Of a DNA stretch of 57,807 nt, positions 52,841 through 57,807 are shown one piece after another; position 1 is the stretch's first letter; every line of letters begins with the position of its first letter. Source of the stretch: an uncultured Flavobacteriaceae bacterium (GTDB lineage: Bacteria; Bacteroidota; Bacteroidia; Flavobacteriales; Flavobacteriaceae); contig CAKZOO010000146.1 in assembly GCA_937136455.1 (NCBI GenBank), positions 1 to 57,807 of the forward strand, in the 5' to 3' direction. A program made the translations under genes and the position numbers. The notes beneath the pieces were generated by a model. It was not told the DNA's origin, did not search any database, and was given only the letters and a program-made list of their open reading frames with translations.

Positions 52841-53171
52841 CTAATTTATTTTTGATGCTGTCTTTAAATTCAATGAGGTAGACCTCCTCATTTTTTTTCT
52901 GATAGTAAAAATGCTCTCTTGCAAATTTTTCAATCGCCTTATCTGAAGACAGCATCCTAACGGTTGCTGAGTCTTTCGCTAATTCCTTTTTAAGATATTC
53001 TCGCTGTTCTTCAAGTTCATTGATTTGTTTGTTGAGTTCTCTTTGAATCAACAGTGAATTGGTGTCAAAAAAAAGCATCCAAATAGCAAAAATGGTCAAG
53101 ATCAGTACATAGGAATTGCTCATTACTGCAAACCATTTTTTGTCTCTTATGGATTTTATTTTTTTAAACAT
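52833..53171 (-). CDS. FtsB/DivIC family septum protein
   Basis: A 112-residue protein: short cytoplasmic basic N-terminus (KKIKSIRDKKWF), one membrane helix (about residues 17-35, NSYVLILTIFAIWMLFFD) and an extracytoplasmic coiled coil (LNKQINELEEQREYLKKEL), then SSDKAIEKFAREHFYYQKKNEEVYLI. This is the FtsB/DivIC layout with the typical FAREHYY-like segment. FtsB forms a complex with FtsL and FtsQ at the divisome. It overlaps uridine kinase by eight bases and the mutase small subunit by eight. Confidence 0.88.
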   Translation of the reverse strand: MFKKIKSIRDKKWFAVMSNSYVLILTIFAIWMLFFDTNSLLIQRELNKQINELEEQREYLKKELAKDSATVRMLSSDKAIEKFAREHFYYQKKNEEVYLIEFKDSIKNKLDE

Positions 53172-53778
53172 TGATCAATCTATTGTTTATAATCGTTTTA
53201 ACGATATCAATCGCTACAGTATTGTATCTGTTGTTAGGAATAATGATATCTGCAAATTCCTTTGAGGGTTCGATGAACTCATCGTGCATTGGTTTGAGGT
53301 TTTTTTGATACCAACTAAGTACTTCTTCTGCATCTCTTCCACGTTCTCTAGTATCTCTTTTGAGTCTGCGAATTAGGCGTTCATCAGAATCAGCATGTAC
53401 AAATATTTTAATATCGTAAAGCGATCTGAGTTTTGGATCCGTCATAATGAGAATTCCCTCTACGATTAAAACCTTTGTTGGAACTATTTTGGTGTGTTTT
53501 CCTGTTCTATTGTGTTCTACAAAAGAATAGTGGGGTTGTTCTATCGCTTTTCCCTCTTTAAGCATGCTTAAATGTTCTTGAAGAAGCTTAAAATCGATCG
53601 AGGATGGATGGTCAAAATTAACCTTTCTTCGTTCATCCATAGTCAAATGCGACAAGTCGTTGTAATAAGAGTCTTGCGAGATGACTCCCACATCTAAAGT
53701 GGATAATTCGTCTGTGATTTGATTGACAACAGTGGTTTTTCCACTTCCTGTTCCTCCTGCAATTCCAATAATTAACAT
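53164..53778 (-). CDS. udk: Uridine kinase
   Basis: Uridine kinase phosphorylates uridine and cytidine in nucleoside salvage. The 204 residues start MLIIGIAGGTGSGKTTVVNQ with the P-loop GGTGSGKTT, and follow with VISQDSYYNDL, FDHPSSIDF, VLIVEGILI, IFVHADSDERLIRRLKRDTRERGRD and IIPNNRYNTVAIDIV. ATG 53778 is taken rather than GTG 53784, as the family begins at MLIIGIAGG. An exact -7 box is upstream at 53802-53795. It is the first gene of the udk-ftsB-mutA-mutB operon. Confidence 0.95.
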   Translation of the reverse strand: MLIIGIAGGTGSGKTTVVNQITDELSTLDVGVISQDSYYNDLSHLTMDERRKVNFDHPSSIDFKLLQEHLSMLKEGKAIEQPHYSFVEHNRTGKHTKIVPTKVLIVEGILIMTDPKLRSLYDIKIFVHADSDERLIRRLKRDTRERGRDAEEVLSWYQKNLKPMHDEFIEPSKEFADIIIPNNRYNTVAIDIVKTIINNRLINV

Positions 53779-53794
53779 GGGCACTCTTTTACTT

Positions 53795-53802
53795 CAAAGA
53801 TA
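53795..53802 (-). promoter_or_regulatory. -7 box of the udk operon
   Basis: On the - strand TATCTTTG matches TAnnTTTG exactly, 17 bases upstream of ATG 53778, for a short leader of about 10 bases. No TTTG is found at -33. Confidence 0.5.
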
Positions 53803-53849
53803 TAAAATTAGGCAGCATTTTCTAGGCTATTTTTTTTTACCTTCAACCT

Positions 53850-54926
53850 ATGAAATCATATCGCGTTATCGGATTGATGTCTGGAACCTCACTTGACGGT
53901 TTGGATATCGCTTATTGTAACTTTACAAAATCAGAAAACAATTGGAATTACAGTATCGATCGTACTCAGTGTATTGAGTACGATCAAAAATTTAAACAAG
54001 AACTCAAAGAATCAATTGAATTACCAGAGCATGAGTTGAAAAAGCTCGATCTGGAATTTGGAAGGTGGATTGGAAAGCAACTCAAAAACTTTGTTGAATC
54101 TAATAAGCTAGAGGTCGATTTAATCGCCTCTCATGGTCATACGGTACATCATCAACCAGATCAGGGAATTACCGTTCAAATAGGCGATGGGGCTCAAATT
54201 GCAAAACAGACTGGAATTAAAACCATCTGTGACTTTAGAACACTCGATGTGAGTTTGGGAGGACAGGGAGCTCCATTAGTTCCTATAGGAGATCAGTTGT
54301 TGTTTTCAGAATATGACTTTTGTTTAAATCTAGGAGGTATCAGTAATATTTCTTTTGAAGATCAGAATGGCGTTCGAAAAGCTTTTGACGTGAGTATTGC
54401 CAATATGTTACTCAATTATTTAAGTCAAAAAAAGGGATTTGAATACGATGATAAAGGTGCTCTAGCGAGAAGTGGAAGTTTGGATATTTCCCTCTTAAAT
54501 CAATTAAACGAGCTGGATTTTTACAGTCAAGGTGGCCCTAAGTCTATCGGTTACGAATGGTTTACAAATGAGGTTCGACCACTTTTTGATTACTCTCCCT
54601 TAATGATAGAAGATTTACTGCATACAGCCTGTGTACACATAGCCTATCAGTTGGTGAAAACCATTAAAGAATGCAGTACTTCTGATAACTCTAAGCTTTT
54701 GGTAACAGGTGGAGGTGCTTATAATGATTACCTTATGGAGTTACTGCAAAAAGGCCTTGGTTCAACTGTTGAAGTAGTACTACCGAGTAAAGAGCTTATT
54801 TCTTATAAAGAAGCATTGATCTTTGGTTTTATGGGTTTGTTAAGAGAATTAAATCAAAACAACTGTCTTAGCTCAGTTACTGGAGCTTCGAGAGATTGTA
54901 GCTCTGGAGTTGTATTTATTCCATAA
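53850..54926 (+). CDS. anmK: Anhydro-N-acetylmuramic acid kinase
   Basis: AnmK opens and phosphorylates 1,6-anhydro-MurNAc during recycling of cell wall fragments. The 358 residues show GLMSGTSLDGLDIAYC at the N-terminus, HGHTVHHQPD, GQGAPLVPIGD, LNLGGISNIS, FDVSIANMLLNYLSQKKG with DDKGALARSG, and VTGGGAYND, the ASKHA-fold order. Its length is typical. It is divergent from udk and immediately upstream of the convergent nagB-type gene, so two neighbouring genes act on wall amino sugars. Confidence 0.95.
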   Translation: MKSYRVIGLMSGTSLDGLDIAYCNFTKSENNWNYSIDRTQCIEYDQKFKQELKESIELPEHELKKLDLEFGRWIGKQLKNFVESNKLEVDLIASHGHTVHHQPDQGITVQIGDGAQIAKQTGIKTICDFRTLDVSLGGQGAPLVPIGDQLLFSEYDFCLNLGGISNISFEDQNGVRKAFDVSIANMLLNYLSQKKGFEYDDKGALARSGSLDISLLNQLNELDFYSQGGPKSIGYEWFTNEVRPLFDYSPLMIEDLLHTACVHIAYQLVKTIKECSTSDNSKLLVTGGGAYNDYLMELLQKGLGSTVEVVLPSKELISYKEALIFGFMGLLRELNQNNCLSSVTGASRDCSSGVVFIP

Positions 54927-54960
54927 AAAACGGCAGACTGAAGAGGGTTTCAGCCTGCCG
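54925..54960 (-). terminator. Intrinsic terminator after the nagB-type gene
   Basis: On the - strand CGGCAGGCTGAA (54960-54949) pairs with TTCAGTCTGCCG (54942-54931), with one mismatch and an ACCCTC loop, and runs into six T. It overlaps the anmK stop codon by two bases. On the + strand it has no U-tract, so it mainly ends the nagB transcript. Confidence 0.8.
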
Positions 54961-54984
54961 CTACCAAACTTAAACTTACAACAT

Positions 54985-56919
54985 TTATTTAGGAAAATAT
55001 TGAACAAAACCTTCGATTGCCTCGTACTCTGCTAATCCAAGTGCATCGTAACGATTTGCTGTCGCTCTGTTTCTGTCTTCTGAACGCTGCCAGAATTCAC
55101 GCTGGTCTGAACCGGGAAACATCGCTTTGTCTTTTTGAGATTGGTGTTTGAATATGGCGTTTCTCTTACGAGATAGATCTCTAGGTCCTATAGGTACTGC
55201 CATTTCAATTTCTGATACATCCCATTCTTGCCAGGCTCCTCTGTAAAGCCAGATATAACAATCTGAAATCCACTCTTCTTTTTCTTTTATCAATTGATCG
55301 ATAGCCTCATAAATGATACTTAAGCACACTCTGTGAGTTCCGTGAGGATCTGATAAATCACCTGCAGCAAAGATTTGATGCGGCTTAATTTGTTGGAGTA
55401 AATCGTATACGATTTTTACGTCGTCCTGACTGTGAGGTTTCTTTTTAACCGCTCCTGTTTCGTAAAAGGGAAGGTTTAAAAAGTGTGCATTTTTTTCATC
55501 GACGCCACTAGCTCTACAGGCAGCTAATGCTTCTCCTTTTCTGATATTTCCTTTGTAATCTTGAACTAGAGGAACATCAATATCACCAACTTGCTTGTTT
55601 TTGAGAATTTGAGTTATTCTTTCGTATTCGTTTTTCAGATCCTCATTGTTGGGCATCATATCTATAGCAAAATCCATAAATCGAATCACTTCGTCATCGA
55701 ATACGGCAATATTTCCAGAGGTTTGATAAGCGATATGAACCTCATTTCCTTGATCTGCTAAACGAAGGAGAGTGCCTCCCATAGAAATCACATCGTCATC
55801 TGGATGAGGGCTAAAGATGACGGAGCGTTTTGGGAATGGATCACTGCGTTCCGGTCTATTGCTGTCATCGGCATTGGGTTTTCCTCCAGGCCATCCAGTG
55901 ATAGTTCTTTGCAAGGCGTTGAACACTAGTAAATTGATATCTTCTGCGGAACCTTTTTCGGCAACAAGATTACCCATTCCGTATTCGTTGTAATCTTCAT
56001 TGGTCAATTTGAGAATTGCCTTATTGACCTTTTCAGAAAGCCATATAATCGCTTTTTTGATCAATTTATCATCCCATTGACAGTCTTTGACAAGCCACGG
56101 TGTTTTGATTCTAGTAAGATCTGAAGATGCAGCATCATCAACAATAAAGGTGCAACTAGGATGTTTTTGCAAAAAGGTTGCAGGAATACTTTCAATTATA
56201 GGTCCTTCTATGGAGGACTTGACAATGGCAGATTTGCCTTCTCCCCACGCTACGATGATAATGTGTTTGGATTGCATAATGCTTCCAACTCCCATGGTAA
56301 TTGCTTTAGAGGGTACGTTTTCTTGACCAAAGAAGTCGGAAGCTGCATCAAGTCTTGTAATTTTATCCAAGCGAATCAATCTCGTCTTTGATTGCATAGA
56401 AGATCCAGGTTCATTAAATCCGATGTGACCGGTTCTACCGATACCGAGTAATTGTATGTCAATTCCACCGAGATCGGAAATTTTCTCTTCGTATGCTTCG
56501 CAAAACGACTTTATTTGATCTTTCGTTAAGCTTCCATCAGGAATGTGGATGTGCTCTTTAGGAATATCGATGTGATCAAATAGGTGTTCTTTCATGAATC
56601 GCACATAGGAGTGAATCGATTCCGCTTGCATGGGGTAGTACTCATCGAGATTAAAAGTGTAGACGTTTTTAAAACTCACTTCTTTGTTTTGATAGGCTTC
56701 GATGAGGTAATCGTATATTTTTATTGGAGATGAACCAGTCGCTAGTCCTAAGACAAAATTTTCTCCTAAAGCTACTTTGTCGTTGATTGCTTTGACGATG
56801 GTCGTCGCTATTTGTTTGGACGCTTCATCAGAATCCTGATAGATAAGCGTGGGAATCTTTTCAAATTTAATCTCTTCTGTAGAGATGTTGTTTTCGATAT
56901 CTGAATGTATAAGACTCAT
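54985..56919 (-). CDS. nagB: Glucosamine-6-phosphate deaminase fused to a PIG-L-type deacetylase
   Basis: The 644 residues hold two domains. Residues about 20-290 are a NagB deaminase: LGLATGSSPIKIYDYL, FNLDEYYP (catalytic Asp about 92) and GRTGHIGFNEPGSS (His165, Glu170). Residues about 365-600 are a PIG-L/LmbE deacetylase with FSPHPDDDVISMGG (zinc HPDD at about 372) and SDPHGTHRVC. The first converts GlcN6P to fructose-6-phosphate and ammonia; the second could supply GlcN6P from an N-acetylated precursor, replacing NagA, but this is inference. The fusion is known in Bacteroidota. It has its own promoter, next to DeoR-like operator sites, and a terminator. Its neighbour AnmK suggests wall-sugar recycling. 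Confidence 0.9.
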   Translation of the reverse strand: MSLIHSDIENNISTEEIKFEKIPTLIYQDSDEASKQIATTIVKAINDKVALGENFVLGLATGSSPIKIYDYLIEAYQNKEVSFKNVYTFNLDEYYPMQAESIHSYVRFMKEHLFDHIDIPKEHIHIPDGSLTKDQIKSFCEAYEEKISDLGGIDIQLLGIGRTGHIGFNEPGSSMQSKTRLIRLDKITRLDAASDFFGQENVPSKAITMGVGSIMQSKHIIIVAWGEGKSAIVKSSIEGPIIESIPATFLQKHPSCTFIVDDAASSDLTRIKTPWLVKDCQWDDKLIKKAIIWLSEKVNKAILKLTNEDYNEYGMGNLVAEKGSAEDINLLVFNALQRTITGWPGGKPNADDSNRPERSDPFPKRSVIFSPHPDDDVISMGGTLLRLADQGNEVHIAYQTSGNIAVFDDEVIRFMDFAIDMMPNNEDLKNEYERITQILKNKQVGDIDVPLVQDYKGNIRKGEALAACRASGVDEKNAHFLNLPFYETGAVKKKPHSQDDVKIVYDLLQQIKPHQIFAAGDLSDPHGTHRVCLSIIYEAIDQLIKEKEEWISDCYIWLYRGAWQEWDVSEIEMAVPIGPRDLSRKRNAIFKHQSQKDKAMFPGSDQREFWQRSEDRNRATANRYDALGLAEYEAIEGFVQYFPK

Positions 56920-56937
56920 ATAATTGTTTTAATGGTA

Positions 56938-56945
56938 CAAATATA
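56938..56945 (-). promoter_or_regulatory. -7 box of the nagB-type gene
   Basis: On the - strand TATATTTG (56945-56938) matches TAnnTTTG exactly, 19 bases before the ATG at 56919. The nearest TGCAAT site (56955) starts 10 bases upstream of the box and would lie inside the promoter footprint. Confidence 0.6.
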
Positions 56946-56954
56946 GAAAATAAA

Positions 56955-57043
56955 TGCAATACTTGCAGTTTTTTGCAATAAATATTGCAAGAAATTGCAA
57001 TTAAATTGATTATTAAACCTTTAAAGTAGAAAATTATTGCAAT
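56955..57043. promoter_or_regulatory. TTGCAAT operator array between nagB and deoR
   Basis: Six TGCA cores lie between the divergent promoters: TGCAAT 56955, TTGCAG 56963, a perfect palindrome TTGCAATA-AA-TATTGCAA at 56973-56990, ATTGCAAT 56994-57001 and ATTGCAAT 57036-57043. Core-to-core spacings are 9, 10, 12, 10 and 42 bases, close to whole helical turns, so bound proteins would align on one face. The adjacent DeoR-type regulator is the natural binder, controlling both nagB and itself. The pattern is seen directly; the binding protein is inferred. Confidence 0.6.
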
Positions 57044-57053
57044 GAAAAAATTG

Positions 57054-57061
57054 TATATTTG
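57054..57061 (+). promoter_or_regulatory. -7 box of the deoR gene
   Basis: TATATTTG matches TAnnTTTG exactly, 15 bases before the ATG at 57077. The ATTGCAAT site (57036-57043) lies between it and the expected -33 position, so repression by steric blocking fits. Confidence 0.6.
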
Positions 57062-57076
57062 TACAAAACACTTAGA

Positions 57077-57807
57077 ATGTTAAAGGAAGAACGACATCAA
57101 AAAATACTTTCAGAAGTAGCACTTCACTCGAGAATACTACTAACCGATATTGCTGATGATCTCAATGTGTCTGTCGATACCATACGCAGAGATGTCAAGG
57201 AACTCGATAAAAAGAAGCGACTTAAGAAGGTACACGGAGGAGCGGTCTCTCTTGGATTTGTAAGTCATAACCCTCAAACGGAGGTGTATGCCTTAGAACA
57301 AAAGCAATGTATTGCCAAAAAAGCTGCAGAACTCGTCAAGGACGGTTCTGTGATTTTAATCGATGGAGGCACAACCTGTATGGAGTTTGTAAGACAGATC
57401 CCTACCAAAAAAAACATCACCTGTTTTACCCTCAGTTTACCAGTAGCTTTAGAAATGATGAACAAACCTAATGCAGAGGTTATATTTATTGGTGGAAAAC
57501 TCTTTAAAGATGGTCAAATGGCCATTGGAGCTTCCGCTATTAACAACCTGTCTCAAATTCGATTGGACTATTCCTTTATAGGAACTGGGTATGTCGATCC
57601 TATCTATGGATTAACGGAGTTTGATTGGGATATTGTTCAGTTAAAGAAGGCTATTATCAAAGCTTCTAAAAAGACCGTATTGTTGTCAATCTCTGAGAAA
57701 TTTAACTCTCAACAACGTTATAAAACCGCTGATATTAACGCCATTAATACCATGATTACCGAATTAGATCCTAAAGATTCAAAATTGTCAGCATTTCAAA
57801 ACCTAGA
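57077..57807 (+). CDS. DeoR-family transcriptional regulator, cut by the window end
   Basis: An open frame of 243 residues runs from ATG 57077 to the end without a stop. The N-terminal DeoR-type HTH reads LKEERHQKILSEVAL and LTDIADDLNVSVDTIRRDVK, with the KKVHGGAV family transition. The C-terminal sugar-phosphate sensing domain (LIDGGTTCMEFV, FIGGKLFKDGQMAIGASA) is the DeoR/AgaR type. Typical members are 250-260 residues, so only a few residues are missing. Divergent to the nagB-type gene and sharing a TTGCAAT array, it is probably the local amino-sugar regulator; the effector is likely a sugar phosphate. Confidence 0.9.
   Translation, partial: MLKEERHQKILSEVALHSRILLTDIADDLNVSVDTIRRDVKELDKKKRLKKVHGGAVSLGFVSHNPQTEVYALEQKQCIAKKAAELVKDGSVILIDGGTTCMEFVRQIPTKKNITCFTLSLPVALEMMNKPNAEVIFIGGKLFKDGQMAIGASAINNLSQIRLDYSFIGTGYVDPIYGLTEFDWDIVQLKKAIIKASKKTVLLSISEKFNSQQRYKTADINAINTMITELDPKDSKLSAFQNL

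Noticed and set aside
53779..53784. GTG start for uridine kinase
   Set aside because: Adds only two residues before the conserved start MLIIGIAGG, which has its own ATG at 53778.
1..57807. CRISPR arrays, tRNA or rRNA genes, insertion sequences, prophage
   Set aside because: No regularly spaced direct repeats, no cloverleaf or rRNA signature, and no transposase, integrase or phage-like coding region were recognised on reading both strands; composition looks even throughout.

Overview
The window looks like a chromosomal housekeeping segment of a marine-type member of the Flavobacteriaceae (Bacteroidota). The DNA is AT-rich throughout, gene starts almost never carry a Shine-Dalgarno sequence, and many starts are preceded by the Bacteroidota sigma-factor -7 box TAnnTTTG. 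The gene content also fits: DUF349 protein, DUF5683 protein, DUF6122 protein, LepB with an extra N-terminal membrane region, a NagB-deacetylase fusion, a cyclophilin-FKBP fusion lipoprotein, heterodimeric methylmalonyl-CoA mutase, and the mutL-rhomboid-rhomboid and parA-parB-dapB-lepB strings. No genus is claimed. I see no tRNA, rRNA, CRISPR array, prophage, insertion sequence or plasmid gene, and no gene-free stretch above 300 bases.

Layout. 148-1425: ornithine aminotransferase (+). 1505-4806: RND/MMPL exporter and a secreted amidohydrolase (-). 4818-4995: a small self-contained transcription unit with a 20-codon ORF behind a perfect Shine-Dalgarno, nested hairpins and a terminator that sits directly in front of the exporter start. 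5061-6858: four small genes (-). 6921-8624: Smr protein and cysteine desulfurase (+). 8628-10965: M23 peptidase and a secreted protein (-). 11109-13468: coiled-coil protein, ZapA, 6S RNA and RNase Y (+). 13546-15540: DUF349 protein (-). 15649-22640: AroE, two tandem DUF368 (PopT-type) proteins, a TPR protein, a class III aminotransferase and an OstA/LptA-like protein (-). 22717-26687: PurA, Fur-family regulator and RelA/SpoT (-). 26711-31840: SpoU methyltransferase and two amidohydrolase-fold secreted proteins (-). 31956-34161: dual immunophilin and DHH phosphoesterase (-). 34216-35742: PhoD-like lipoprotein and nucleoside diphosphate kinase (+). 35743-37509: RecF, lipoprotein and DUF721 protein (-). 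37618-43675: TPR membrane protein, lumazine synthase, small membrane protein, MutL, two rhomboids and an EEP phosphatase (+). 43670-49308: ParA, ParB, DUF5683, DapB, LepB, WbqC-like and DUF6122 (-). 49435-53778: uridine kinase, FtsB/DivIC-like, and both methylmalonyl-CoA mutase subunits (-). 53850-57807: AnmK (+), NagB-PIG-L fusion (-) and a DeoR-type regulator (+, cut by the window edge).

How they work together. Several blocks serve the envelope and division: ZapA with its coiled-coil neighbour, FtsB-like protein, M23 peptidase, OstA-like protein, PopT pair for undecaprenyl-phosphate recycling, LepB, and AnmK/NagB for cell-wall amino-sugar recovery. Others serve stringent response and nucleotide supply (RelA/SpoT, PurA, Ndk, Udk), DNA maintenance (RecF, MutL, ParAB) and RNA control (6S, RNase Y, SpoU methyltransferase).

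The most interesting non-coding signals are the small Shine-Dalgarno unit near 4.9 kb, which could be a dual-function RNA or an attenuator for the exporter, and a helically phased array of TTGCAAT sites between the divergent nagB and deoR promoters near 57 kb.
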